A DNA stretch of 64,000 bases from an uncultured Erysipelotrichaceae bacterium. GTDB lineage: Bacteria; Bacillota_I; Bacilli_A; Erysipelotrichales; Erysipelotrichaceae. The notes under the pieces were generated by a model. That model worked only from the letters and a program-made list of their open reading frames with translations, did no database searches and had not been told where the DNA came from. The stretch lies in NCBI GenBank assembly GCA_903789495.1, contig CAIFEQ010000004.1, positions 1-64,000 on the forward strand, given 5' to 3'. The position numbers and the translations under genes are program-made. The number at the start of each line of letters is the position of its first letter. The stretch's first letter is position 1. Positions 9,967-19,792 of this stretch are shown piece after piece.

Positions 9967-10077
9967 GGCAGTTTCTTCAGGATTATTTCTGATTTCTTTG
10001 AGGGAAGACAGATGTCGGCGCGAAGAAGGGTGGACAGATCGGCAGTTCTTTTCAGGCTTATCAAGGAGGAATTCAGA

Positions 10078-10365
10078 ATGTCGACAACAGAGATGAACAT
10101 CCGTGTGGATACAGAAGTCAAAGAGAAAGTGGAACAGATTTTTCAGAAACTTGGTCTGAGTCTGTCAGAGGCTATCAATCTGTTTCTCAGGGCAGTTATC
10201 ATGGAAAACGGCATTCCTTTTCCTCTGACGCTGAATGACACAACCACAGCCGCAGTCGAAGAAGGCAGAAACAGTGCAGCTGACATCAGTGCTCATGGTT
10301 ATCTAAGTATGGATGAACTGAAGGATATTCTTGAAAATGATGATGAGTCATTGTGTGTTAGATGA
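10078..10365 (+). CDS. RelB/DinJ family type II antitoxin
   Basis: 'MNIRVDTEVKEKVEQIFQKLGLSLSEAINLFLRAVIMENGIPFPL' RHH motif; RBS aaggagg upstream. Confidence 0.88.
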   Translation: MSTTEMNIRVDTEVKEKVEQIFQKLGLSLSEAINLFLRAVIMENGIPFPLTLNDTTTAAVEEGRNSAADISAHGYLSMDELKDILENDDESLCVR

Positions 10366-10410
10366 CTGCATGCATGGAAGAGATGAAATCAAAATACAGG
10401 CTCTGGCAGA

Positions 10411-12603
10411 TCAGGCTTGTTCCGCTGTTTCTTCTGCACTGGTTTCCTGTAGCAGGTACTGGGTAAAGGCTCCGATGGTATAGCCATCGGTCAGCTCCTT
10501 TTCCCGGATCATGGCCTTCAGCTGCTCCGGTGTGCATTCTCTGACATCATGAATGCCTTCATAACCGGTCTTAACTTCGTAATGATCGATCTGAACCAGA
10601 TACACTGCGGTCAGACGGGAAGTGAGTCCGCTGTCCGGAGCAATTCTGCCCAGGCAGACCGGTTCACTGACTGGCACGGCATGCAGTTCTTCCGCCAGTT
10701 CTCTTCTGACATTTTCTTCCGGTGTCTGGTTCGGTTCGGCAAAGCCTCTCGGGAAGCAGTACTGTCTGTCCTGCAGGGCATGCCGGTACTGGTTCAGCAG
10801 GATCAGCTTTCCCGCATGGACCGGAACAATCACCACGCCGTCTCCTGCCGTTGGCAGGACTCTTTCATAGGGATAATACTGTTCCTGCTGACCCTGAATC
10901 GGGTCAACCAGCAGGGTGTTGAACGGACTGGCATAGATCCTGCCGAAGCGGTAATGATAGAGTTCTTCTGAACGGACCAGGTTTTTCTGGACAGCAGAAC
11001 TGAAGACATCTGCCAGCTGACAGTCCGGATTCTGACGGAACAGTTCTGGCTGCTCGCGGCAGAAGCTGACATAGGATTTCAGGGCCTTGGAACGGACATA
11101 ATCGATCGGTACAGCAGTAGCGGCTGATTCAGCCTGCAGATTCTCGGCCGGAATCTCTTCGGGATGAATCTTCCGGATGAACCGGGCATCCCGGATCAGC
11201 GTCACGGTGCCGCCCAGGGCTTCGGAAAGGGACAGAATCTCCCGGTCAGGGAACAGGGCCTGCAGACCGACAGAGAAATATTCCGAGGCGATGAGCAGGA
11301 GAATCGTCTTGAGGATATTCATGATGGTGTCATGGATCGGCAGGGAGATCTGATCTTCCAGACCATTGAACAGAAGCTCGATGCCGCAGGCAATCAGGAA
11401 ACAGTACAGACAGCTGCGCAGCTGACGGTGAATCATCGACAGGAGATGTTTCTTCTGGTCTTCCTGCCGTTCTTTCTCCCTGTATTCATAGCGTTGAATC
11501 TCTTCCGAAGGGGTTTCGGCTTCTTTGGTTTCATAGTGCAGCAGGCGCACGGCATTGCCGAAGTCCGGTATCTCCTTCTTGAAGTCATGGATGGTGTCCG
11601 TCTCTTTCTGCAGGAAGCGCTGATCGGCATGATCGCCATTGTGCCAGTATTCCTTCAGGCGGCGCTGAAAGTCTTTCTGGAAGGTTGGTTTCGGGGCGTC
11701 TCTGTTCTGAAGTTCTGAGACGTTATAGCGCTTGGAAGTATTGCAGATGGAGATTTCCATCGTGTAGTTATAGCAGAGGTCAATGATGGCCTCGGCATGC
11801 TGCAGAACCTGTCTGTTTTGCCTTGGATCTTCGGCCAGCACTTTCAGCTGGCGCAGATAGATGGACCGGTTGTCCTTGCCCTTCTCCAGCAGAGACTGAA
11901 TGATCCGGAAAGCCGGCTGGCGCAGGGGATCTTCTTCTGTCCAGTCCAGGTGCATGACCATCTCCAGGATGTCATGCATCCGCAGACCGCGCAGTTCTTC
12001 CGGATCCCGCGGGGACAGGTAAATGGCAGGATTGGAACTCAGCTGCAGAATGATATGCAGGAAATCATAGAGGCTCTGCATGATCCTGCGCAGCTCACAG
12101 ATCTCGTCCTTACTTCTGAATTTCAGCTGAAAGGTATGATCTTCCTGCGGCAGGACTTCCACGAAGAGATCCAGCAGTTCTTCATCTGTGCCGGTGCCGC
12201 CCGGCAGGTATTTCCTGATTTCGGAGAGGTCCGAGCAGGACAGGCTTCTGCGGACCAGGGCCAGCAGTCTCTTCTGCGTGAACTTCAGAGGCAGGGCAGA
12301 GTAATAGAACTGCCGGTCCTCGTCTACAGAATCCTGCAGATACTGAGAAATGGTACGGATATCGCTGAACTGGGAAATCCGGATCCGGCCGCCTTCAAAC
12401 AGCTGCAGCAGGTTCTGATAGTATTCGTCATTGGTCAGCAGACGGAAGAAACCGCAGGAGTCCGCCAGCTGGTTATAGGTCATGACCACAATGTTGCCAT
12501 GTGTGACAATTTCGTCATACAGCGCCTGCTGCGCTGCCGCAATTTCATCATCGCTGTTGCGCACCGAGTCCAGTTCAAAGAGATATACGTATTTTGCCTG
12601 CAT
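10411..12603 (-). CDS. Large NUDIX-domain protein with uncharacterised N-terminal region and central TM segments
   Basis: C-terminal Nudix-like box 'PRGFAEPNQTPEENVRRELAEEL'; central hydrophobic 'CLYCFLIACGIELLF' and 'IMNILKTILLLIASEYFSVGL'. Confidence 0.75.
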   Translation of the reverse strand: MQAKYVYLFELDSVRNSDDEIAAAQQALYDEIVTHGNIVVMTYNQLADSCGFFRLLTNDEYYQNLLQLFEGGRIRISQFSDIRTISQYLQDSVDEDRQFYYSALPLKFTQKRLLALVRRSLSCSDLSEIRKYLPGGTGTDEELLDLFVEVLPQEDHTFQLKFRSKDEICELRRIMQSLYDFLHIILQLSSNPAIYLSPRDPEELRGLRMHDILEMVMHLDWTEEDPLRQPAFRIIQSLLEKGKDNRSIYLRQLKVLAEDPRQNRQVLQHAEAIIDLCYNYTMEISICNTSKRYNVSELQNRDAPKPTFQKDFQRRLKEYWHNGDHADQRFLQKETDTIHDFKKEIPDFGNAVRLLHYETKEAETPSEEIQRYEYREKERQEDQKKHLLSMIHRQLRSCLYCFLIACGIELLFNGLEDQISLPIHDTIMNILKTILLLIASEYFSVGLQALFPDREILSLSEALGGTVTLIRDARFIRKIHPEEIPAENLQAESAATAVPIDYVRSKALKSYVSFCREQPELFRQNPDCQLADVFSSAVQKNLVRSEELYHYRFGRIYASPFNTLLVDPIQGQQEQYYPYERVLPTAGDGVVIVPVHAGKLILLNQYRHALQDRQYCFPRGFAEPNQTPEENVRRELAEELHAVPVSEPVCLGRIAPDSGLTSRLTAVYLVQIDHYEVKTGYEGIHDVRECTPEQLKAMIREKELTDGYTIGAFTQYLLQETSAEETAEQA

Positions 12604-12926
12604 AGGAAATCTCCCCTTTACTTAAGAACATTCTACTTCTTCCGGATCGGATCATCCGCACCGGACCGACAGCTGGCTTTGGAATGAACATTCAGAATGA
12701 CTTCAGAACTCTGTTCTTTGGAAAGTCATTTACAGAAAATGTGGCTTTTATTGGACATGACTGACATCTGCTGCGGTTAACAGAGGCAGATCTTACTCCT
12801 GCTGAATAGATAACAAAAGAGCTTTTGATTGATGGGAACGCTTAAAATATCTGCCGGCTGAGTACCTTTGCAGGCAAGTCCCTGTTCCTGTGCCGCAGAG
12901 TCATAAAACCTGTAGAATAAATACAG

Positions 12927-15900
12927 ATGAAAATTTCCGAAAAATACTCTCTTGAAGAGCTGAAAAAGATTCCGACTTCAAAAGATGAACTGGCTGTCGC
13001 AAGCGGCTGGAAAGCACTGTTTGATTCCCATACCCTGTACTTGGCAGAATTTCCGGCCATGCAGAAACGGATCCGGGCCTGGCATGAAGACTGGTCCGGT
13101 TCCTTTCAGGTACGCTATGACAATGGTGTTGTGGTGACGCTGGATGGCTGGCCGGAGTCGATGTCAGAGGAATGGAGAAAGAATGACCTGTATGTTTCGC
13201 CGCGCAATACCCCGCAGGCGGACGTGTATATGGCCGGGGCCATGTTTTTTCTGGAGAAGAAGCGGGGTCCGTTTATCCAGTATGAAAACACGATGGCGTA
13301 TCGGATCCGTCAGGATAAGCTGCGTTTTCTGCAGCACCTGAAGAATCAGGAAGTTGAACGTGAGGCAGTAAAACCGCAGGAACAGGTGCTCTCCTTATCC
13401 CTGTTTCCCGGAGAAAGCGGGCAGACGGAAGAACATCCGCTGTTTGATGCGGCGTCTGCCTTGGAACAGTACCGGACCGATACCCTGCTGGTCCAGCAGA
13501 CGCAGGAACTGCTGGCAGAAAACAAGGACGTTGAACGGCAGGTTTCCGCTGCGGATCCGGAACCGGCTGGAGAAAAGGAATCCCTGCATTTCCTGATCCA
13601 TGTCAGAGATGAGAATGCCTGTGCCTCCTGCAGCGGGGATCTGCAGGGTTCCAGGCTGCTGTCCCTGCACACCGTCCTGTCCGTTCTGAACTATTACTAC
13701 CGGGAGGAAGGGATTCTGACCGAGATGGAGTATGAACCGGGGGATACTCTGGATGCCTATACCCAGGCTGCCCTGCTCCTGCTGAACCGTTACCTGCGCC
13801 AGCATCCCTATACCGTGCAGACGGATGAGAGCGCCTGGCAGTTCTTCCAGCAGATGAGCCGCAGCAGTACCCCGGCCGCAGATGGTCAGGAAAAGGCAGA
13901 TGCACGCAAGGCGCATCTGGTCCTGCAGCCCCGGATCGTCACGGATACCAACAGCGTGGTCCTGAGTTTCCGCATCGGCCGCAGCGACGGGAAACTGTTT
14001 GTGCTGAAAGACTGGCGGAACTTCGTGCTGTCCTATGAAAGACAGGCAAAATACCCGCTGGGAAAGAATGTCAGCCTGGATTTTTCCGTCGAAGACTTTA
14101 CGGAAGACAGCGGACCCTATCTGTATTTCATCAGCAGCCGGGTCATGGAGAACGAAGAAATCAATGAACGGCTCAGCCGGCGCAGCACCTATGCCCAGCC
14201 GCTTACGGTCGGGCACCAGGTCAGCCTCGAAGGCTCTGCCCTGGATACCTTCTATGAACTCACGCTGAACCGGCAGGCAGTCGTATATGACCGCCGGCTT
14301 GCCAGAGAACATCCCATCACCATCGGACCGGAACCGGTCTCTTTCCTGATGCAGGTGAAGAAGGTGCTGGATGCCCATCAGGCCTTTGCCGGCATCCAGA
14401 TCACCGGGAAGATGCCGGCTATCCTGCCGGGCACCGGTTCTCTCTACAGCCTGAGTGACAGCCATCTCTCCCGTCTGAGTCCGGAAGAAGTCCAGATGGT
14501 GCGTCCTTTCCTGGGTGTGGCCAGCTCCACCGATGGATCCTTCTCCTTCACCATTGCGCCGCAGCAGTTCCCGGAATTCTATTACCGTATCCTGCCCCGT
14601 CTGGAAAGCCAGCCGGGCATTACGGTAAAGGATGAGGCTGCCGAAGAAGTATCCGCCTACCTGCCGCCGCAGGCAGAGTTCTCCTTCCTGCTGGATCTGC
14701 AGGAAGATCGGATCACCTGTCAGGCTTTTGTCCAGTATGGGGAGGAACAGCTTCCCCTGACAGATTCGCCTGCGCCGGATCCGCAGCATAAGCGGGATGT
14801 GACCCAGGAAATGCGGGTAATCGCGCTGCTGAAGGAGCTCTTTGTTTACTATGATCCGAAAAGCAGGACCTATCTCCGGGCCGTGCGGAATGATGATCAG
14901 CTGTATGAATTCCTGACCGTGGATCTGGCCAGGCTGGAAGCCTTTGGACCGGTGCAGGGAACGGAAGCTTTCCGCAAGGTCCATATCCGCCCGGTGCCCC
15001 GGATGAAGGCCGAACTGTCTCTGGGGGCTGCAGTCGGCCTGATGGAGTTTTCCGTCACCTCGGAAAATCTGAGTCAGAAGGAGCTGCTGGAAGTCTTTCA
15101 GAGCTACAAGCTGAAGAAACGCTACCACCGCCTGCGCAGCGGAGATTTCCTGGATCTGGAGGACGACACCTCCCTGGCGGACCTGGAAGAACTCTTCAGC
15201 CAGCTGGATACCACCGATCTGGAGGTGCTCCGCAGCAAGGCCCACATCCCGGTCTACCGGGCTCTGTATGTGAACAAGCTGCTGGAACAGCATGACCAGC
15301 TGATCGCCGAACGGGATCAGACCATCAAGGCCATGATCCGCGGCGTGGATAATCTCCGCAACAGTGATTTTGAAGTACCCGAATCCCTGAAGAAGACCCT
15401 GCGTCCCTATCAGGTCTATGGCTATCAGTGGTTCTGCACCCTGCAGGCAGCCGGTTTCGGCGGCATCCTGGCGGACGAAATGGGTCTGGGCAAGACCCTG
15501 CAGGCCATTGCACTGCTGCTGCATGACAAAGAAGCCGGGGTGCAGGAACCGGCCCTGGTGGTCTGCCCGGCTTCGCTGGTCTTCAACTGGCTGGAGGAGA
15601 TTCACCGCTTTGCCCCGGCCCTGCAGGCCGTGACCGTCACCGGTACCGCCGCAGCCCGGAAGAAGATCCTGGAACATACAGACGAGGACGTGTTTATCAC
15701 GTCCTATGATCTGCTGAAACGCGATCTGCCCTTATACGAAGGCCGGGTCTTCAGCGTCTTCTTCCTGGATGAGGCGCAGTACATCAAGAATGCCAGTGCG
15801 GCCCAGAGCCGGGCCGTCAAAGCGGTCCAGGCCAGACACCGCTTTGCTTTGACCGGTACGCCGATTGAAAACCGGCTCTCGGAGCTCTGGAGCATCTTTG

Positions 15901-16796
15901 ATTTCCTGATGCCCGGCTTCCTCTACTCGGCCAAGGAATTCCAGGCCCGCCTGGAAGGGCCGATTGCCCATGGGGATGCGGAAGCACAGAAGAAACTGAA
16001 GGACATGACCGGTCCGTTCATCCTGCGCCGGCAGAAGGAAGAAGTGCTCAAGGATCTGCCGGAGAAGCTGGAAGAGGTCCATTATGCCAGACTGGAAGGG
16101 GAACAGCAGAAGCTCTATGATGCCGAAACGGCCTATGCCAAGCAGCTGCTGAAGACGGCGGAGAAACAAGACCTGCAGCCCGGCAGCCGGGCCCAGGAAA
16201 AGATCAGAATCCTGGCCGAACTGACCCGCATCCGGGAAATCTGCTGTGATCCGTCGCTGATCTTTGAAGGCTACCATCAGAACAGCGCCAAACGCCAGGC
16301 CTGTCTGGAGCTGATCCAGAGCGGCATCGATGGCGGTCATCGGATGCTGGTGTTCTCCCAGTTCACCTCCATGCTGGCTCTGCTGGAAGAAGATCTGAAA
16401 AAGGCCGGCATTGCCTGCTATGTCCTGACCGGTTCGACGCCGAAAGCCAGGCGTCTGGAACTGGTGCATGCCTTCAACGAAGGGGATGTGCCGGTGTTCC
16501 TGATCTCCCTGAAGGCAGGGGGAACGGGCCTGAACCTGACCGGAGCGGATGTGGTCATTCACTACGACCCCTGGTGGAATCTGGCGGCCCAGAACCAGGC
16601 CACCGACCGGGCCCACCGGATCGGGCAGACCCGGCAGGTGACGGTCTATAAGCTGATTCTCAAGGATGCGATTGAGGAAAAGATCCTGCAGCTGCAGGAA
16701 GCCAAGAAGGACCTTGCCGAAGCGGTCCTCTCCGGCCGCAGCGAATCGCTGCTGGCCCTGTCGGAGGAAGAACTGCTGCAGCTGCTGGAAGGATAA
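12927..16796 (+). CDS. SNF2-family DEAD/DEAH helicase
   Basis: 'GGILADEMGLGKTLQAIALL', 'FLDEAQYIKN', 'ALTGTPIENRLSELWSIFDFLMPGFL', 'LKAGGTGLNLTGADVVIHYDPWWNLAAQNQATDRAHRIGQTRQVTVYKLI'. Confidence 0.95.
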   Translation: MKISEKYSLEELKKIPTSKDELAVASGWKALFDSHTLYLAEFPAMQKRIRAWHEDWSGSFQVRYDNGVVVTLDGWPESMSEEWRKNDLYVSPRNTPQADVYMAGAMFFLEKKRGPFIQYENTMAYRIRQDKLRFLQHLKNQEVEREAVKPQEQVLSLSLFPGESGQTEEHPLFDAASALEQYRTDTLLVQQTQELLAENKDVERQVSAADPEPAGEKESLHFLIHVRDENACASCSGDLQGSRLLSLHTVLSVLNYYYREEGILTEMEYEPGDTLDAYTQAALLLLNRYLRQHPYTVQTDESAWQFFQQMSRSSTPAADGQEKADARKAHLVLQPRIVTDTNSVVLSFRIGRSDGKLFVLKDWRNFVLSYERQAKYPLGKNVSLDFSVEDFTEDSGPYLYFISSRVMENEEINERLSRRSTYAQPLTVGHQVSLEGSALDTFYELTLNRQAVVYDRRLAREHPITIGPEPVSFLMQVKKVLDAHQAFAGIQITGKMPAILPGTGSLYSLSDSHLSRLSPEEVQMVRPFLGVASSTDGSFSFTIAPQQFPEFYYRILPRLESQPGITVKDEAAEEVSAYLPPQAEFSFLLDLQEDRITCQAFVQYGEEQLPLTDSPAPDPQHKRDVTQEMRVIALLKELFVYYDPKSRTYLRAVRNDDQLYEFLTVDLARLEAFGPVQGTEAFRKVHIRPVPRMKAELSLGAAVGLMEFSVTSENLSQKELLEVFQSYKLKKRYHRLRSGDFLDLEDDTSLADLEELFSQLDTTDLEVLRSKAHIPVYRALYVNKLLEQHDQLIAERDQTIKAMIRGVDNLRNSDFEVPESLKKTLRPYQVYGYQWFCTLQAAGFGGILADEMGLGKTLQAIALLLHDKEAGVQEPALVVCPASLVFNWLEEIHRFAPALQAVTVTGTAAARKKILEHTDEDVFITSYDLLKRDLPLYEGRVFSVFFLDEAQYIKNASAAQSRAVKAVQARHRFALTGTPIENRLSELWSIFDFLMPGFLYSAKEFQARLEGPIAHGDAEAQKKLKDMTGPFILRRQKEEVLKDLPEKLEEVHYARLEGEQQKLYDAETAYAKQLLKTAEKQDLQPGSRAQEKIRILAELTRIREICCDPSLIFEGYHQNSAKRQACLELIQSGIDGGHRMLVFSQFTSMLALLEEDLKKAGIACYVLTGSTPKARRLELVHAFNEGDVPVFLISLKAGGTGLNLTGADVVIHYDPWWNLAAQNQATDRAHRIGQTRQVTVYKLILKDAIEEKILQLQEAKKDLAEAVLSGRSESLLALSEEELLQLLEG

Positions 16797-16810
16797 GAAG
16801 GAGAGAAAAC

Positions 16811-18589
16811 ATGCTGAAGATCTGGCCCAAGAACATCCGTCATCTGCTCCAGGCTGCCAGAGGGCAGGCTGAGAGCGATCTGGTGCTGTCCAATGCCCGC
16901 ATCGTCAATGTCTTTACCGGCGAGATTCTGCCCGGGGATGTGTATGTCTGCGACGGGTTCATTGCCCATGTGGAATATGCCCATCCCGGTCAGATTGATG
17001 CGCCGGTGAAGCAGGTCGTGAACTGCCAGGGACAGTATGTCATTCCCGGCCTGATCGATGCTCATATGCATATCGAAAGCACCATGCTTACGCCGCGCAA
17101 CTTCTGCAAGGCGGTGCTGCCCAAGGGCACGACCACGGTCATCACGGATCCCCATGAGATCGGCAATGTCTTCGGGGTGGAGGGTGTGCGGTACATGCAT
17201 GAAGCCTCGGAAGACCTGCCGATGCGCCAGCTGATCGACATTCCTTCCTGCGTTCCTTCGGTACCCGGGAAGGAATGTGCCGGGGCAGCCTTCGGGGCGG
17301 CTGAGGTGGAAGAGCTGGCCTCTCTGGAACGGGTTGTGGGCCTGGCCGAGATCATGGATTATCCCGGTGTGATCCGCGGGGATGAGCGGATGCTCTCGGA
17401 GATCGAGACCGCCGTTGCCCATGGGCTGTACCTGCAGGGCCATGCCCCGATGCTGTCGGGCCGGGATCTGTCAGCCTATCTCTGTGCCGGGCCGATCTCG
17501 GATCATGAATCCTCTCAGGCTGCGGAAGGGCTGGAGAAGTTCCGACAGGGTCTGCGGATTGATCTGAATGAATCCTCGATCTGCCATTATGCTAAAAATC
17601 TGCTGACCGGTCTGAAGGGCAGCCGCTATCTGGATACCCTTAACATCTGCACGGATGATCGGGAGTCGGCGGATCTGCTCCGGGTCGGTCATATTAATGA
17701 TGTGCTGCGCATCTGCATCGCCAACGGCATGGATCCGGTCGATGCGGTGAAGTGCGCCACCATCAACAACGCCCGGGAAATCCATCTGGACCGCCTGGGT
17801 GCCGTGGCACCGGGCTATGCGGCAGATCTGTGCGTGCTGCCGGATCTGAAGGAAATGAACATGCACCAGGTCTACTATGCCGGTCAGCTGGTGGCGGAAG
17901 ATGATCAGCTTGTGGTTGAGATTCCGGAGAAACACTTTGCGCTGGAAGACCGGGATTCCCTGAACTTCCGGACCCTGAAGCGGGAAGACTTCCTGCTCAG
18001 AGCACCGATGGAAAACGGGAAGATCCGTATTCAGTACGTGGACTATCAGAAACCGGACAGCTCCTATACGGTCTGTGCCAGCCGGGACGTCGAGGTCAGA
18101 GACGGCGTGGTCCAGCTGCCGGACAGCAGCTTTCAGTATGCCGCCGTGGTCAACCGCTATGGGGCAGACCATATCTTCGTCGCCCTGGTGCACGGCATCG
18201 GGATCCGGGAAGGGGCGCTGGCCTCGACGGTCTCGCATGACTCACACAACCTGACCCTGGTCTATGACACGCCGGACAATGCCCTGCTGGCGGCCAATAC
18301 CCTGAAGGCGTGCCATGGCGGCATGACCGCCGTGCGGGACGGGCAGGTGCTGGCAGTTCTGCCGCTGCCCATTGCCGGTCTGCTGTCGAAGGAAGACGCC
18401 GAACATACCGCCATTGCGACAGATCAGCTCAAAGAAGCGAACCGGTCCCTGGGCCTTACCCGGATTCCCAACCCGCTGTTACGTATTGCGGTCCTGGCTC
18501 TGCCGGTAGTGCCGGAGATCAAATTATCGGATCTTGGCATGGTCGACGTAGCCAGTCAGGAGTTTGTCCCGGTCTTTCCGGAAAACTGA
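16811..18589 (+). CDS. ade: Adenine deaminase (paralog 1)
   Basis: 'VIPGLIDAHMHIESTMLTPRNF', 'LPKGTTTVITDPHEIGNV', 'LQGHAPMLSG', 'STVSHDSHNL'; 592 aa. Confidence 0.93.
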   Translation: MLKIWPKNIRHLLQAARGQAESDLVLSNARIVNVFTGEILPGDVYVCDGFIAHVEYAHPGQIDAPVKQVVNCQGQYVIPGLIDAHMHIESTMLTPRNFCKAVLPKGTTTVITDPHEIGNVFGVEGVRYMHEASEDLPMRQLIDIPSCVPSVPGKECAGAAFGAAEVEELASLERVVGLAEIMDYPGVIRGDERMLSEIETAVAHGLYLQGHAPMLSGRDLSAYLCAGPISDHESSQAAEGLEKFRQGLRIDLNESSICHYAKNLLTGLKGSRYLDTLNICTDDRESADLLRVGHINDVLRICIANGMDPVDAVKCATINNAREIHLDRLGAVAPGYAADLCVLPDLKEMNMHQVYYAGQLVAEDDQLVVEIPEKHFALEDRDSLNFRTLKREDFLLRAPMENGKIRIQYVDYQKPDSSYTVCASRDVEVRDGVVQLPDSSFQYAAVVNRYGADHIFVALVHGIGIREGALASTVSHDSHNLTLVYDTPDNALLAANTLKACHGGMTAVRDGQVLAVLPLPIAGLLSKEDAEHTAIATDQLKEANRSLGLTRIPNPLLRIAVLALPVVPEIKLSDLGMVDVASQEFVPVFPEN

Positions 18590-18599
18590 ATCAACTGAA

Positions 18600-18623
18600 A
18601 AAATGCAGGCATGCCTGCATTTT
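18600..18623. terminator. Bidirectional terminator-like perfect palindrome
   Basis: AAAATGCAGGCATGCCTGCATTTT, 24-bp perfect palindrome between convergent stops. Confidence 0.65.
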
Positions 18624-19444
18624 CAGATGACACCCACATGTCTGAAGGCATTCCAGATGCCGTCATCCAGGATGTCTGTGGTGACCCAGTCGGCCTCTTT
18701 CTTGACGGACTCGAAGGCATTGCCCATCGCAATGCCGGTACCGCAGGCCCTGATCATGGGCAGATCATTCTCACTGTCTCCGATCGCCACGGCATCAGCC
18801 ATGGACGCATGGTACCAGTCCAGAACACGCTGAATGCCGGAGGCCTTGGTGATGTCCCTGTTGGTGACCTCACAGCCGCAGCCGTTTTCCGACTGCAGGG
18901 TGACCACCAGGGTGCAGCCGGCCGGAACATGCTGTTTCATGGCCGCAAAGTCGACATCCGTACGCCGGGTGAAGCCGCAGATCTTGTAGATTTTCTCCTC
19001 TTCATCCATGTACTGATAGGGGTAGCAGCAGTTGGCCATGGTCTGCTGGATCATGACATTCCTGGGTTTCTGTCCGCCCGAGAAATAGGGCAGAAGATAC
19101 TCATACGCTTCCTCGTCGCAATAGGCTCCCGCCAGTCCTTCCAGCGACCAGCCCAGGCCATAGGAAGAGAGATACTGCTGGATGACGCTGACCAGGGACT
19201 TATCCATGGGGTGATCATAGATCCGTTTTCCTTCGGCATAGATCATCCCGCCGGCCGCAAACACAAACCCGTCCAGTTCCATGTTCAGGTATTTGGAACA
19301 CTCTGCCAGGGAACGCCCTGTGCATAAGAAAACTCGGGAGCCGTTGGCCCGGGCCTGGCGGATGGCTGCCAGTGCCGAGTCGGGTACCGCCCCCAGGACG
19401 GAACTGTATAAGGTCTGATCCACATCCAGAAACAGATATTTCAT
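18623..19444 (-). CDS. HAD superfamily (Cof-type) phosphatase
   Basis: 'MKYLFLDVDQTLYSS', 'RVFLCTGRSLAE', 'DAVAIGDSENDLPMIRACGTGIAMGNA'. Confidence 0.9.
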   Translation of the reverse strand: MKYLFLDVDQTLYSSVLGAVPDSALAAIRQARANGSRVFLCTGRSLAECSKYLNMELDGFVFAAGGMIYAEGKRIYDHPMDKSLVSVIQQYLSSYGLGWSLEGLAGAYCDEEAYEYLLPYFSGGQKPRNVMIQQTMANCCYPYQYMDEEEKIYKICGFTRRTDVDFAAMKQHVPAGCTLVVTLQSENGCGCEVTNRDITKASGIQRVLDWYHASMADAVAIGDSENDLPMIRACGTGIAMGNAFESVKKEADWVTTDILDDGIWNAFRHVGVI

Positions 19445-19651
19445 CTTTTTTTCTCCTGCCGGTATTGTAGCGGAAAGAAGACCGGATATTCGTCTGATTC
19501 CGGTAAAGAATACGAAAAAGATCCGGGAAACAGTGTTCTGCAGCAGGTTCAGGATCCTGTTTTCCGGAAGAATTCTGATTAAACACTGTTTTCCTCTTAA
19601 ATGCAAGAGTTGTACTGATTTTATTTTCAGATATAATCAGCGTATCAATAG

Positions 19652-19720
19652 TGCGTCGTATAATGCCGTAATACGGTCGGCAGTCTCTACACATCACCGT
19701 AAATGATGTACTATGGCGCA
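19652..19720 (+). ncRNA. Purine (guanine-class) riboswitch aptamer
   Basis: TGCGTCGTATAAT-GCCG..CGGC-AGTCTCTAC-ACATCA-ccgtaaa-TGATGT-ACTATGGCGCA; P1, P2 and P3 pair; J3/1 'ACTATG' carries C (guanine type) rather than T; upstream of purine permease. Confidence 0.9.
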
Positions 19721-19792
19721 GACAGGTTCCTTCTGTTTGTGACACGGCCACTGTTGAGGCATTCGGGATCCGAGTCACAGAAAGGGGGACTT

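Noticed and set aside
13395-15677. Long antisense ORFs (760 aa here; also 8513-9961, 35933-37972, 43298-45298, 57084-58637)
   Set aside because: They are exact shadows of well-supported genes (SNF2, YfcC, Opp, Liv, DUF11), have low-complexity compositions and no RBS or homology; explained by codon bias suppressing antisense stops.
12927-16796. SNF2 helicase as part of a DISARM/restriction-type defence island
   Set aside because: No methyltransferase, PLD nuclease, DUF1998 or other defence genes nearby; neighbours are NUDIX and purine genes.
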